Source: Coriobacteriaceae bacterium
Lineage (GTDB): Bacteria > Actinomycetota > Coriobacteriia > Coriobacteriales > Coriobacteriaceae
DNA length: 64,000 nt
NCBI GenBank assembly: GCA_902364645.1
Contig: CABJEP010000003.1
Span: 62,001-126,000, forward strand
Reading direction: 5' to 3'
Position 1 is the stretch's first letter, and each line of letters begins with the position of its first letter. A model generated the notes under the pieces. It was not told where the DNA came from, searched no databases, and saw nothing but the letters and a program-made list of their open reading frames with translations. Position numbers and translations under genes: made by a program. Positions 1-10,807 of this stretch are shown here, piece by piece.

Positions 1-3000
1 GAAGACGACGATGCCGCTGACGATGCCGCCACTGACGACGCCGAGCAAGATGCCGATGATGCGACTTCGGAGGACGCTGATGCCCAGGCGGGTGCGACGA
101 TCACGGATTTGAATAAGCTCGTCGAGCTGCTCGAGAAGAACGGCGCGGAAAGCATCGTGCGCAAAGACGACGAGAGCGGAATCCGAAGCCTCGATGTCAA
201 GTCGTCGGAGGCGTTCGCCGTCCTGTCTAACGCCGACGCTTCGCTTTACTATGATGCGCAGATCAAGGTTATCATCACGGGCGATGCGAAGCTCACCGAG
301 TCGGCTAATAACGGCATGTCTTTCCAGGGTCTTGGCAGTGATGAATGTCCGTTTGAAGGCAGGATCTATAGGGACGTTGATAGTCCCGTCGAGCTTACGA
401 CTGATCGGACGGTTTTTAATAACCTCAAGCTGTCTGACCAAAACAAAACGGTCAGGATAAAGTGGGTAGGCGCGACTAGCTATAGCGCACCGATGGTCGC
501 TTCGAAGGTCAGCGGTGCGGAAAACGGCGAAGAGAGCAAGACACTCATCGCGTCGGTTGACATCGTGGAACCCGTGAACGTTGATGTGAAGGATGCGACT
601 TCCGCCTTGACGGCACCCCTCCTGGGTGCGACGACGGGCGACCTTGCTGCGAACGTTACCTATAGCCTCACCGATTCTCGAAAGAATCTCAACGCGAATG
701 CGACGGGCAACATTGGCTTGATTGCCAACACGGTCGAGAGCGGGAGCTTGACGGTTGAGTCCGTCACGTTCCCCAACGATCTGACCTCAGGCGGAGCCGT
801 CAAAACGAGCTCTGGCAACGCTGGCCTGCTCGTAGGCGAAGTCAAGGACGGTGCGACCCTGAGCATTGGCACTCTGGCAAACGTTCCCACCGCCACCGTC
901 CAGTCTACGAACGGCTCCGCCGGTGGCGTTGTAGGACTCGTTGGCTCGAGCACGGGTGCCATGGTCAACGTCGCGAAAGCTCTCGACCTACACGCGCTCA
1001 CCGTCAAGGGCACAACTGCCAGCGGCGGTTTTATTGGTAAAGCGACCGTGCTCACACTGGGCGCGGATAATAAGCAGATTGGGTGTCCTCTAAATATTGG
1101 CGACGAGAACAGCGCTTGCTCTGGTGGCGTTATCGGCGACGTGAGCTTTGCGCAAGGATTTGCCGTTACGTCCAATATGTTCGACCTGGGCGACCTTGTG
1201 ACTCTTGGTGCGTCGCAGCGCGCCGGCGCTCTTTTTGGCATGGCCGATATCTCTAATGGAGACATCGTGGTGCAAGGCGGGACGTATAAGAGCAAACTCG
1301 CCTTACCAGAAGATGTTAGTGTCAACGGCAGCTACGGCGGCCTTGTCGGCAAGGTGTTCGCGACGAAAACGGACGACGACGGCGCTTTGCGCGCCTTTGT
1401 TGTTGAAAAGGATGCAGATAATAAGAATACGTGCTCAATTGAGTTTGACCTTGCGAGCAAGTTGTCCGACGCAGGCGGCGTTGTCGGCTATGTTGGCGAT
1501 AGCGCAAATCCTAACTCGCAGCCCGTTGCCGTTGTCTTCAACGGCGTGACGGTTGCGTGCAAGGGAGATGCTTCGGCGCGAACGGGTACCGGAAAGTTCG
1601 GTGGCGCCGTGGGCGTTGTCGATACGCGCAATGTCCTTGACGTGCGAGATTTCAAACTTACAAGCGACAATCCTATCGGTAAGGCGCAAAGCAACCGTGC
1701 CGCGGGAATTGCGGGATCCGCGTGGAATGCTGTAATCAAATTCAGCGGCATCACGGATCTGTCGGGCGCAAGTTTTGCCGAGAACGCCACGACGGGTCAG
1801 CTCGTATACGAGAACCACAACGCGCTGATCTTCGCTGCCGGCAATGGCTCTAATGGTGATCTGGGAGACAAGGGCGCTGCGGTCTGGACCTTCAAGCGTA
1901 GCAACTCAGCCTCAAAGACGGACGACATCGCGACCTACGGTGAAGTTGTTCGTCTGGGCGGCGACTTCATTAAGCTTGATGTGGACACTCATAAGTTGAC
2001 CTTGCCGGATTCGCTGACGGCAGCTAACGGTGCCTACGCCCTAACCACAGCTGAGGATTTCGCCAAGCTTGCGATTACCTGGCAAACCAACGGCTACTAC
2101 TCGATGGTTGACGGCGTTACCGAAAACAACCTTAACGGCTTGCAGTCCTCGACCATTACGGTGAACGGCACTATTGATCTCAAGGGCACGGGCCTGACGG
2201 GTTTCACGCAGGATCGTGCAGACGGCTCGCAAGTTTTCTCGGGAACGTTGAACGGTGGCGGCACAATCAATCTTGCCGTCGGCGAGGCGTACGGCAAGCG
2301 TGGTGAAGACGTGCTCGACGGCAATAACACGAGCAACGGCAACGGCAAAATCTACCGCCACGGCCGCTTGGGCTTGTTCGCGGCCGTCAACGGTGCAACC
2401 ATCTCCAACGTCACAATCGCTGGCTCCATGAAGTTCGATAACGGTTCGGCTATCGATGCCGGGTCGCTTGCGTGTGCCATCGTCGGCAACCTGTCATTGT
2501 CTGGCGTAACGTGCAAAACGAATATCGCGTGCGATGATACGTTTGCCAATGACGTGAACATTGGCGGTATTGCGGGCAGCGTGCTGGCGGCTTCTACGGT
2601 TGCGTTTAAGGATAACAGCAAGGCTCAAGCGACCATCGCTGCAACTAAAACGCTTAACGGCAATAGTCGCATTGGCGGCGCCATTGGTTATGCGGGCGAT
2701 TATGGCTCGTCATTCAATGTTGCGGGCCTCGAAGTCGCCGGATCAATCGAAACTGGCGATTGCGCCGGCGGCAAGATTGCCCAAGTCGGTGGTCTTATCG
2801 GCTGCATCGCACAGAGTACCTACAATGCAGGGACAATAGCCAACTCAGCTGATAAGTACGTGAACATTTCGGGCCTTTCGTTCAATTCATTCGAAATGAA
2901 AGTCGGCAGGAACGGCGATAAGCTCAATGGCACGGGTGGTTTCTTGGGTTATAGCTGGGGCAACGCGGTCGTAACTATCGGAGATGAGAGCATTAACAAG

Positions 3001-6000
3001 AATGAAAACTCTTATGCTCTGAAAACGACCAACGCTTCTATAACCGCGACTGCGGATGATTCCAAGGAACTCGGTGGTCTTGTATACGCCGCGAGCGGCC
3101 ACTGGATTATCAACAACTATGCCATCGATCTCTCGGGCACAACCATTAATGCGGGCGCCGCTCAGACGCTCGGCGTTCTAGTTTGCCGCGGCTGCAAGGT
3201 GGATGATAAGACGACATATGGCGTCGAGAGCTACCTAGGCCTGTACTTGGAGGACAGGGCTTATTGGGATACCGCCTATAGGGTGCCCACCGGCGAGGGG
3301 GCCATCGTTGCGTCGGGCGTAACGTCCTTCGATGAATGGGTTGGCAGCGGTGTAAAACCAAACAACGGCAGCAAGCTCATGGACGCCGACTGGAACACGG
3401 TCGTTTCGCTACACACACAGAAAAACAAGCTGGACATGGACGGCGATGCCACAAAAGACAACAGCTACCATAATCGCTCGTCTTTCGGTCGAAGCCAGAA
3501 TACGAACGGCAATACCCGCTACTTCTACAACCTCGACATAGCCTCTAAGAATTGTGAAGGCGGCTTTAGTGGCAGTCAAATCGATACAGCGGAAAAGCTG
3601 CTCTTATGGTCTGCTTACCGTTATGCTCCCGAAGGTATTCGTTCGACAATCGTTCCCAATGGCACGACAGGGCTCGATGATTCCATAACCATAACGGGTA
3701 CAATCGATTTGGCCGGCTACAGCTATTATCCCACTCAGCCGAGCGGAGAGGTGACGGTTGAGAATGCGACCATTACCTTCTGTTACTCCAAGATCAAGGC
3801 CGAGCAGAATGGCAACAAGCTAAATTCCGATGCTACCCAGCACGAGAACATGCACTGCGGTCTTTTTCGAACGGTGGCAAACGGCGATCTCACAGTAAAA
3901 AACGTCACTTTGCGTGGTACTGTTGGGCCCGTTATTAATGACGGAAAGAGCTCTGAAGACACTGATGGAGCAAGCGGAAGCTCTTCGGGCGCGCTCGTGT
4001 GCCGCTGCGTGTATGGGTCCAGCGACGGCAATGGCACCAAGATTAGAAAGATCTCAATTGATGGTCTTACGCTCAACAATCTGATTGTCGACGGCGCCAA
4101 CAGCGCCACGGATGCTAACGCCTATATGCCTCTGCTCATCAACGAGATGCAGAAGTACGTGAGCCTGAACGCGAAGAATATCAAGACTACTGGGTACACG
4201 AGTGACACCAAGGCGGCTACGTCGCTGTTCGGAAAGCTTGGTGTAGGCAGTGAGGCCGATCAGGTGACGGCAAAGTTTGAGCAAATCAGCTTGCCCAGCC
4301 AAAAGAACAAAACGATCTTCACCCATGCGAGCCTGCTGGAGAGTTTTGGCTACGGAAGCACGAGCACGGGCTCTGCGGACTACACCTTTACTAAGGCCGA
4401 TGCCGATGCCGATGCAGGCAAGGTGACATACGGATCTGAGATTGATGGGAGTACGGAGTACCCGGGCAAGCAGCTTTGGTATTACGACGAAGCGACGTAT
4501 GGTGCCGTGAGCGGCTATGTGACGGTTGATGGTAAGAAGGACGGTGACGTCAGGCCTTGGTTTGGTGGCTATCTTCCTTATGTTTATAAGGGAAAGGCCA
4601 CCGAGAGCGGCGTCCAATATCATGAAATTAAAGTCAACCAGCGCATTCCAAAGCTGGTAGAGGGATGCGGCACATATGGCGATCCGTATGCCGTTAAGGA
4701 CGCGACTGAGATGAACGCCATCGCCAACTACATCAACAACCAAACTGCGCTCGACGGTTGGGAGGTCACCATTGCCGTCAACCAGAGTACGCTCTGTACT
4801 CGCCGCAGCGACAATAAAACCGACAATGAGGTTACGTACGTCTATAAGCAGGCGAAAGACACTGGGAAGAAGTGGGAAAAGAAGACCGGCGACACCACTG
4901 ATCCTTCGGCCACACTTTCCGACGAGATGATGCACCGCTATATCCAAAGCGCGTACTACAGTATTGAACCTACCGGGGGTAATACGATCACCCTTGACGG
5001 CGCATCGTTTGGCGGTTTTGGCAACAAAGCCAACCCGTTCCGTGGCGTCATCGTTGGCAACCCTAAAGGTGATAAAAAGGCAACCATCAAGATAGAGAAT
5101 AACGAGGGTTCGCTTCGCGGCCTTATTCCCTATAGTTACGGCAGCGTGGTGCGCGATCTGAATATTCGCTATGTGAACGCGTCGGCGACTATTACTTATT
5201 CTGCCAAGGATGCCGACGGTGTTCCGACGTCGTTCTTCGGTGGCGTTATCGGCTGCATCCTTGGCGGCGATAACATTATCGACGGTGTGGCCGTGAATGG
5301 GACAACGCCCGATAACTCCACAACCGGCTTTACGGTTGCTGGTGGCGGAACTAAGCCACATCTTGTTCCCATCGGCGGTTACGTTGGTGCCATTGCGGGC
5401 GGCGGTGTGATCTTCCGCAATATGTCAGGGACGTCTTGGCGCGCTGGAACCAGCGACAAGTCTCAGGGTCTTGGAACGGGCAACTTCCGGCAGTACGACA
5501 ATCCCTACGTTGGTCGTGTGATTGATGGCTATGCCTTTAGCGAGGGCTGCAAAGTCGAAAACGGTAACGCTAACTACAAGATCAACGAGCTCACAAACAA
5601 GGGAGCTGCCTGCGTCACTACCACGGGCACCGACAACAAGTATATCGGCACTGATGCCGAGGCACCCGTGACCACGGTGGAAAACGCCCAGGGCCTTTTG
5701 GTGCTCTCGGCCATCATTAGCTCGGGTGCGGGTGCTGGAGCGGCACATACTGACTACGCTAATTATGGCGTGTTCCGCGGCTCCAAGGCGTACTGGGGCA
5801 GCGATAAGCAGGACCCGGCGATAAACGGCTACCTGTTTGGCAACAAGGAATATGGTAAGGTGCGAAATGCCAGCTACGACTGCGTGGGCAAGCCTGCGAG
5901 CGCTTCCGGCGATTTCGAAACCGCCAAAAACGATGACCAGAAGGCCCCGGGCAAACAGGGGTGGCACGGCCCGCTCAACCATGATGACGATGTAAATTCG

Positions 6001-9000
6001 CCCTACCTGGTGGCGTCCTACGCTGCCGACTACCAAACGGGCTACGTGTGCGCGTCGAAATCGATCGGCATGAGCCTGGAGTTCAAGGAAAATGCCACCT
6101 ATGATATGACTGGCTACGGCACGGGATACGTGGGTCTCAGCGGCCGTTACTATTCCAATGCTTGCAGCTCGAACGAGGCGTCCACCGATCGCGACCGCAT
6201 CACGCCGCACGTGGCAACGATCGACGGCAACGGGGCCACCATCACGGTGGGCACCAAAGATGCCACTTACGGCGTCGTCGAATATGCCGATGACGACTAT
6301 AAGGTCTCGGGCGTGGGCGGCCTATTCAGCACCGTGATGTTCACCTCAACCAATGTGGGGCAGAGCGTCACCGCGAATGACGGCGCTCAGGTCAAAGACC
6401 TCACCTTTAGTAACTGCAACGTATCGCTCACGTACAAAGACGCCAACGGTAGCATTGCCTCGGGACCGGCATCGAACGACCTCATCGGCACCGGCCTTTT
6501 GGCGGGCGCAACGGCCAACTACGACGGCAACACGCGTGGCGTCTACCGCAACGTACAGATGAAGAACTGCACCGTGTTGGGCGCAAAGAGCGTAGGAGGG
6601 CTTCTTGGCAGCTCGGGCCGTACCAGCCGAAGGACGGATAACGACGTGACCTATATGGTCAATTTCGGCTCCGGCACGCAGGCGCCCGCGAATCTCTGTG
6701 ACTGCTCATACACTGGCCTTAGCGTCACGGGCGAGAAGTACGTTGGCGGCTATGTGGGTGCGATCGCCTCGCCGTGCGGCGTGTGGACAACCGCGGCCAC
6801 AGGGGTATACGAGAAGACTATTGGCAAAAACTCGACCATAACCGCCACGGGTACAACACCCTACGTGGGCGGCGTGTTCGGTTATACCTCCAGTAACGTA
6901 TCGGTGAACACCAAAATTGGCATCACGGAAGCCGTCGCATCGAGCACGGCAGTCATCTCTGGGGTAAATGTACTCGCCACCGGGTCGAACACCGATAAGT
7001 ACATGGGCGCCGGCGGTGTGGTCGGAAGCGCCTATAGAGGCGTTATTTCTATAAGCAACGTGCGCATTGATGCCGGAGGCGATGCCAAGAGCGCCATCAT
7101 CGGCGATGCCACCGGAACGAACAATAGCATCCGTAATGCGGGCGGCTTGATTGGCGAGGTCACGAGCAGTGGCAGCCCCAACACGTACTGGTTTGAGGAC
7201 TGTAGCGTCGAGAATATCAACATTGCCGGCACCGACCAATGCTCGGGCGGACTTATCGGCTACTACTTCAGCAATGTGAACATAGCCTGCAACAATATCG
7301 CGATTGAGAGCGCCACGATCAAGGGCAGGTGGAGCGGCGGTCTACTTGGCGCGATTAACAGCGGTGCCGACGTCATCAACGTCACCAACACAAAGGTATC
7401 TAACACAACGTTTGGCGGAACCTCCAACGGCGGCATTGCGGGCGACGGACGCGGCCAGTTCCATCTGGTAAACGTGCTCATGGACAGCAATACCTACAAA
7501 TTGGGCTCTAAGCAGGGCGTGCTCTTAGGCGAGGTTGACACAAACGGCTATAGCCTCTCCGCAGCGGGCGTGAACGTAAAGCTCGGCAACGGCAAGACCA
7601 CGCGTGATCTGCCGCCGATGGTTTACACGACCAATGCGGCCGCCGTAAACATGAAGTCGTATATCGCGTTTGGTGACTATAACGACACACTGGAAGCACC
7701 TGACAAGGGGATCACGCTCTACGGCGCGGACAATACCGCCACCACGGCAGCGAGCCCGTATGTGACCACGAGCCCCGTAAGCACGCTGGCGGCGCGTGCC
7801 TCCGACAACGACACCACCGATCGCTACCTGTTTGGCGACGGCGCCACCATCGACACCGCGGCGACCGTCCAGAGCGAGGCAGGCACCGGTGTTGCCGATC
7901 GCTACACCTACACGAATATCGGCGGCATTAATGACAACGGCGCCTATCAAAATAAGTCGAGCTACGATGCCTCATCCGTGGCCAGTAAGTTCAATTCGAA
8001 TAATGATACAAGCAGCAACCAAGCCACAGCGGATTTCCCCGTTTTGGTGATCTCTGGCAACGACAACACGACGGTCAAGAGCTATCTAAACATCGTCACG
8101 AACGGCGGCTTCTCCGATGCCTGCAGATTGAATAACGAGAATGGCACCAATCCGCACGTGACGGCCAAAGCAGAGGTTTTCCAACTCAAGGACGGTGTGT
8201 TCGTTAAAGACGGTGACGCGTCGAACAATCCCACGCTTCGCGTAGTGAACAATGGCAAGAACAATATGTCGTTTAGCCCAAGCTCCGATTGGGACAACGG
8301 CAAAGGTCGCTTTACGCTCCTGACCGTTACCTTTACCGAGGCGGGTCAGAGCTACAACGTTCAGGTGCCGATCATCGTTAAGCGCAAGCTCGAGATCGAT
8401 TTCACTGCAACGTATGATTACGGCACTCAATTTAAAGAAAAAGACTACGCTAACCTTGGAAAAGATGCACACGTGCTTACGAGCTTTGGCGAGCCGATGA
8501 CGGGTCTGCTTACCTGGACATACAATTCTGCCAATGGGAAGGAAGTCGACTTTGGCTGGGACAGCTATATGGCTGCTGGCGGCTCGATGAAGGGGCTCGG
8601 CAAGAGTATCCTCTTCAATGGTGCCGACGGAAGGTTGCCCCAGGGCACCCAGCTTACGCTCATCGATGCGAACGTTGATGGCAAGGCCGGTGGCAGAGAG
8701 TATCACTATACGGTGGGCGAAGGCGGAGCAACGAGCGTTTCCCTGAGCGGAAACGACGGCTTTAAGGATTCTGCGGGCAATCCATATCAGGAGCGATGGC
8801 TGAGCGAGATCTTGGGTGTGTCGGCCACGCAGGATGGCGCCGGCACATGGACCGTGTGTGATAACGAGGCAGAGGCGACCGCTAAAGCGAAACTCGATGG
8901 CAAGTGGACGCTGTTTAAGGTTGCGGGTGCTGACGTTCCCAGCAACAGTCGCTATACGCTAAAGGTACCCAAGGAGAAGGATACCGGCAGAGAGAAGCGT

Positions 9001-10362
9001 GCATCGGAGAGCGTCTACCTAGTTGTCAACGTGCCCAAGTCGGGCGACGGCGTGACGCAAGCTAGTATCAACGGTTTTACGGCTTCGTCTATTGACTCGA
9101 ATTCTTCGGGTGGCCGCATATCTTGGAATCTGCATCATGTTTTACGCACCGATGGCAGCGACGATATTCAAAACAGTACGGCATCGACATACAGCATCTT
9201 GTCCAATTATGAGCAGAATGTAGTCGACAAAAAAGATGGGGCGTGCATTCCGGTTTCGAAGTCGGAGGACGGTGCCGCCTACGTTCTTTCTCTCGATGTC
9301 ATGGATACGGTTACGTTTAGCCCGAGCCAATACTATACAGAGAGCGACCATCTGTTCTATCAGCTCGATACATCGCTGTGTCGCTATGGCGCCAACAACA
9401 ACCTAATGGGAGTAAGCAGTTTCCCGAGCGGAACTTCGGCAATTGCGAAGTTCTATGTTGCCATCGGCAATCAGAACTACAGGTGGAGTGGCAGCGATTG
9501 GGAGCCGTATGACGCTTCGACGCCTGCGTTTACACAGATTGTGACGGATACGGGTGATGACTCACTGAGGCTCACGCTCGACCATGACCTTGCCGGAATC
9601 CGCAAGCGTGCAGCGGGCGGATCCTTTACCGTGCGTACGGTAGTGGAAGAGATTCGCCTTACGCCGGACGGCTGCAACAAGGTTATCTCCCTGTCCAAGC
9701 AGTCTGGCGAGGACGCCTGTACCAAGATGTCCTATACCGCCAAGCTTTCGACGCGTAAGGAAGGCCTTAATACCTCGAGCCTGACGCAGACGAAGCGCGG
9801 TAACGTCGGATACTATCGCATGGACACGGGTGATACGACCATTACGCTTTCTGCGCCAGATAAGTCGCAGCTTGGCATTAACGTGGACGACCTGCGTCCG
9901 ATCGCGAATGGCACGATTGGTCTGGGTGCCACGTATGAACTGGGTGGACTCAGCAACGCCGCCGAGGCAATTGCGAACGCAGACTCTGTTGTGTACACGC
10001 TCTCGCTTCAGCGCCGCGGAACCGACGGCACGTATGAGAGCGTAACGGATGATATCTCAAACTACGTAACAGTGACGGAGAGTAAGCTTGCCGCGGTCGC
10101 TCCCTCCGGTAGCACGATCACCTTCACTGACTCGAAGGAGAACGGCAAGTTCAAAACGAAGAACGGTAATACGACGTTTAGCCTGCCCTTTACCGTTAAG
10201 GTCAACACGCAGGTTGAACAGCGTGAGCAGTTCCACGCGAACTATCGCTTGGTGATGACAGCGAGCCTGGTTAAGGGTGACGTGGCGAGCGCAACGCCTC
10301 AATCGCCCGACTATGTGACCTATACGCTCACGAGGGTGAACCTCAACGGCATCGACCACTAG
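1..10362 (+). CDS. Giant GLUG-motif surface protein (3' part; start lies before the window)
   Basis: The frame is open from base 1, so 3453 residues of a longer protein are visible; the TTG at 109 is internal. The first ~36 residues are an Asp/Ala-rich acidic linker. Most of the rest consists of repeats carrying a GG(V/L/F)(V/I)G core followed by short beta-strand-like stretches (for example GGVVGYVGDS near residue 490 and GGLIGYYFSN near residue 2415). These match the GLUG motif seen in large beta-rich bacterial adhesins. From roughly residue 2780 the sequence changes to non-repeat, Ig/beta-sandwich-like segments. The protein ends LTRVNLNGIDH with no LPXTG motif, hydrophobic segment or basic tail, so its wall attachment is unexplained. 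A signal peptide would lie upstream. Role inferred: extracellular adhesin or surface-layer-like protein. Confidence 0.85.
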   Translation, partial: EDDDAADDAATDDAEQDADDATSEDADAQAGATITDLNKLVELLEKNGAESIVRKDDESGIRSLDVKSSEAFAVLSNADASLYYDAQIKVIITGDAKLTESANNGMSFQGLGSDECPFEGRIYRDVDSPVELTTDRTVFNNLKLSDQNKTVRIKWVGATSYSAPMVASKVSGAENGEESKTLIASVDIVEPVNVDVKDATSALTAPLLGATTGDLAANVTYSLTDSRKNLNANATGNIGLIANTVESGSLTVESVTFPNDLTSGGAVKTSSGNAGLLVGEVKDGATLSIGTLANVPTATVQSTNGSAGGVVGLVGSSTGAMVNVAKALDLHALTVKGTTASGGFIGKATVLTLGADNKQIGCPLNIGDENSACSGGVIGDVSFAQGFAVTSNMFDLGDLVTLGASQRAGALFGMADISNGDIVVQGGTYKSKLALPEDVSVNGSYGGLVGKVFATKTDDDGALRAFVVEKDADNKNTCSIEFDLASKLSDAGGVVGYVGDSANPNSQPVAVVFNGVTVACKGDASARTGTGKFGGAVGVVDTRNVLDVRDFKLTSDNPIGKAQSNRAAGIAGSAWNAVIKFSGITDLSGASFAENATTGQLVYENHNALIFAAGNGSNGDLGDKGAAVWTFKRSNSASKTDDIATYGEVVRLGGDFIKLDVDTHKLTLPDSLTAANGAYALTTAEDFAKLAITWQTNGYYSMVDGVTENNLNGLQSSTITVNGTIDLKGTGLTGFTQDRADGSQVFSGTLNGGGTINLAVGEAYGKRGEDVLDGNNTSNGNGKIYRHGRLGLFAAVNGATISNVTIAGSMKFDNGSAIDAGSLACAIVGNLSLSGVTCKTNIACDDTFANDVNIGGIAGSVLAASTVAFKDNSKAQATIAATKTLNGNSRIGGAIGYAGDYGSSFNVAGLEVAGSIETGDCAGGKIAQVGGLIGCIAQSTYNAGTIANSADKYVNISGLSFNSFEMKVGRNGDKLNGTGGFLGYSWGNAVVTIGDESINKNENSYALKTTNASITATADDSKELGGLVYAASGHWIINNYAIDLSGTTINAGAAQTLGVLVCRGCKVDDKTTYGVESYLGLYLEDRAYWDTAYRVPTGEGAIVASGVTSFDEWVGSGVKPNNGSKLMDADWNTVVSLHTQKNKLDMDGDATKDNSYHNRSSFGRSQNTNGNTRYFYNLDIASKNCEGGFSGSQIDTAEKLLLWSAYRYAPEGIRSTIVPNGTTGLDDSITITGTIDLAGYSYYPTQPSGEVTVENATITFCYSKIKAEQNGNKLNSDATQHENMHCGLFRTVANGDLTVKNVTLRGTVGPVINDGKSSEDTDGASGSSSGALVCRCVYGSSDGNGTKIRKISIDGLTLNNLIVDGANSATDANAYMPLLINEMQKYVSLNAKNIKTTGYTSDTKAATSLFGKLGVGSEADQVTAKFEQISLPSQKNKTIFTHASLLESFGYGSTSTGSADYTFTKADADADAGKVTYGSEIDGSTEYPGKQLWYYDEATYGAVSGYVTVDGKKDGDVRPWFGGYLPYVYKGKATESGVQYHEIKVNQRIPKLVEGCGTYGDPYAVKDATEMNAIANYINNQTALDGWEVTIAVNQSTLCTRRSDNKTDNEVTYVYKQAKDTGKKWEKKTGDTTDPSATLSDEMMHRYIQSAYYSIEPTGGNTITLDGASFGGFGNKANPFRGVIVGNPKGDKKATIKIENNEGSLRGLIPYSYGSVVRDLNIRYVNASATITYSAKDADGVPTSFFGGVIGCILGGDNIIDGVAVNGTTPDNSTTGFTVAGGGTKPHLVPIGGYVGAIAGGGVIFRNMSGTSWRAGTSDKSQGLGTGNFRQYDNPYVGRVIDGYAFSEGCKVENGNANYKINELTNKGAACVTTTGTDNKYIGTDAEAPVTTVENAQGLLVLSAIISSGAGAGAAHTDYANYGVFRGSKAYWGSDKQDPAINGYLFGNKEYGKVRNASYDCVGKPASASGDFETAKNDDQKAPGKQGWHGPLNHDDDVNSPYLVASYAADYQTGYVCASKSIGMSLEFKENATYDMTGYGTGYVGLSGRYYSNACSSNEASTDRDRITPHVATIDGNGATITVGTKDATYGVVEYADDDYKVSGVGGLFSTVMFTSTNVGQSVTANDGAQVKDLTFSNCNVSLTYKDANGSIASGPASNDLIGTGLLAGATANYDGNTRGVYRNVQMKNCTVLGAKSVGGLLGSSGRTSRRTDNDVTYMVNFGSGTQAPANLCDCSYTGLSVTGEKYVGGYVGAIASPCGVWTTAATGVYEKTIGKNSTITATGTTPYVGGVFGYTSSNVSVNTKIGITEAVASSTAVISGVNVLATGSNTDKYMGAGGVVGSAYRGVISISNVRIDAGGDAKSAIIGDATGTNNSIRNAGGLIGEVTSSGSPNTYWFEDCSVENINIAGTDQCSGGLIGYYFSNVNIACNNIAIESATIKGRWSGGLLGAINSGADVINVTNTKVSNTTFGGTSNGGIAGDGRGQFHLVNVLMDSNTYKLGSKQGVLLGEVDTNGYSLSAAGVNVKLGNGKTTRDLPPMVYTTNAAAVNMKSYIAFGDYNDTLEAPDKGITLYGADNTATTAASPYVTTSPVSTLAARASDNDTTDRYLFGDGATIDTAATVQSEAGTGVADRYTYTNIGGINDNGAYQNKSSYDASSVASKFNSNNDTSSNQATADFPVLVISGNDNTTVKSYLNIVTNGGFSDACRLNNENGTNPHVTAKAEVFQLKDGVFVKDGDASNNPTLRVVNNGKNNMSFSPSSDWDNGKGRFTLLTVTFTEAGQSYNVQVPIIVKRKLEIDFTATYDYGTQFKEKDYANLGKDAHVLTSFGEPMTGLLTWTYNSANGKEVDFGWDSYMAAGGSMKGLGKSILFNGADGRLPQGTQLTLIDANVDGKAGGREYHYTVGEGGATSVSLSGNDGFKDSAGNPYQERWLSEILGVSATQDGAGTWTVCDNEAEATAKAKLDGKWTLFKVAGADVPSNSRYTLKVPKEKDTGREKRASESVYLVVNVPKSGDGVTQASINGFTASSIDSNSSGGRISWNLHHVLRTDGSDDIQNSTASTYSILSNYEQNVVDKKDGACIPVSKSEDGAAYVLSLDVMDTVTFSPSQYYTESDHLFYQLDTSLCRYGANNNLMGVSSFPSGTSAIAKFYVAIGNQNYRWSGSDWEPYDASTPAFTQIVTDTGDDSLRLTLDHDLAGIRKRAAGGSFTVRTVVEEIRLTPDGCNKVISLSKQSGEDACTKMSYTAKLSTRKEGLNTSSLTQTKRGNVGYYRMDTGDTTITLSAPDKSQLGINVDDLRPIANGTIGLGATYELGGLSNAAEAIANADSVVYTLSLQRRGTDGTYESVTDDISNYVTVTESKLAAVAPSGSTITFTDSKENGKFKTKNGNTTFSLPFTVKVNTQVEQREQFHANYRLVMTASLVKGDVASATPQSPDYVTYTLTRVNLNGIDH

Positions 10363-10384
10363 TTCCGAAGCCAACTGGCTTCGC

Positions 10385-10420
10385 AAAGGGGGCGGCAACC
10401 ACCCGGTTGCCGCCCCTTTT
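10385..10420 (+). terminator. Rho-independent terminator after the giant surface gene
   Basis: A GC-rich stem (GGGGCGGCAACC paired with GGTTGCCGCCCC, loop about 4 nt) is preceded by AAA and followed by TTTT. It begins 22 bases after the stop codon. Confidence 0.85.
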
Positions 10421-10453
10421 CTTGTTCTCCTGGCCTGCTGCTGCCCCAGCTTC

Positions 10454-10533
10454 CCACCTAGCTTTCCAGCTTTCCACCTTAGGTGGTAAGTTAAGTGGAA
10501 AGCTGGAAAGCTAGGTGGAAAGCTGGAAAGTAA
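10454..10533. repeat. 24-bp inverted repeat continuing into ~20-bp direct repeats
   Basis: Positions 10454-10477 are an exact reverse complement of 10495-10518, with a 17-nt spacer. The right arm belongs to a tandem series of units built on GTGGAAAGCTGGAAAG (starting at 10495 and 10515, with a shorter GTGGAAAGTTG at about 10534). No coding capacity seen. Function unknown; it could be a structured RNA, a protein-binding array or the remnant of a mobile element. Confidence 0.75.
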
Positions 10534-10558
10534 GTGGAAAGTTGACATGTAGGTGCGG

Positions 10559-10807
10559 GCTGAAGAGGGGTTAATAATTACACAAACCATACCAGCCAAA
10601 CAAAAAGATACCAATCTGGTTGGTAAAACACCGTCAATGAGCCGCGAGCTAACTAGCTGCGTAAATAAAACCTAAAGAACTGTTGCAAATTAATGGCAAA
10701 TGCCCAGATGCCGCCGTGCGATTTTCAATTAACTGTTACGCGCAAACAGCAAAATGCTACTATCTAACATGCACGTAAGAAAGCAGATTAACGGTTAAGG
10801 CTAAGAA
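10559..10807 (+). promoter_or_regulatory. AT-rich intergenic region upstream of the HTH gene
   Basis: About 250 bases without a gene and clearly richer in A+T than the flanks. It holds a small inverted repeat, TACCAA/TTGGTA (10609-10614 and 10620-10625), and several poly-A runs. It is the likely promoter region of the downstream HTH gene. No clear -35/-10 pair could be assigned. Confidence 0.4.
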
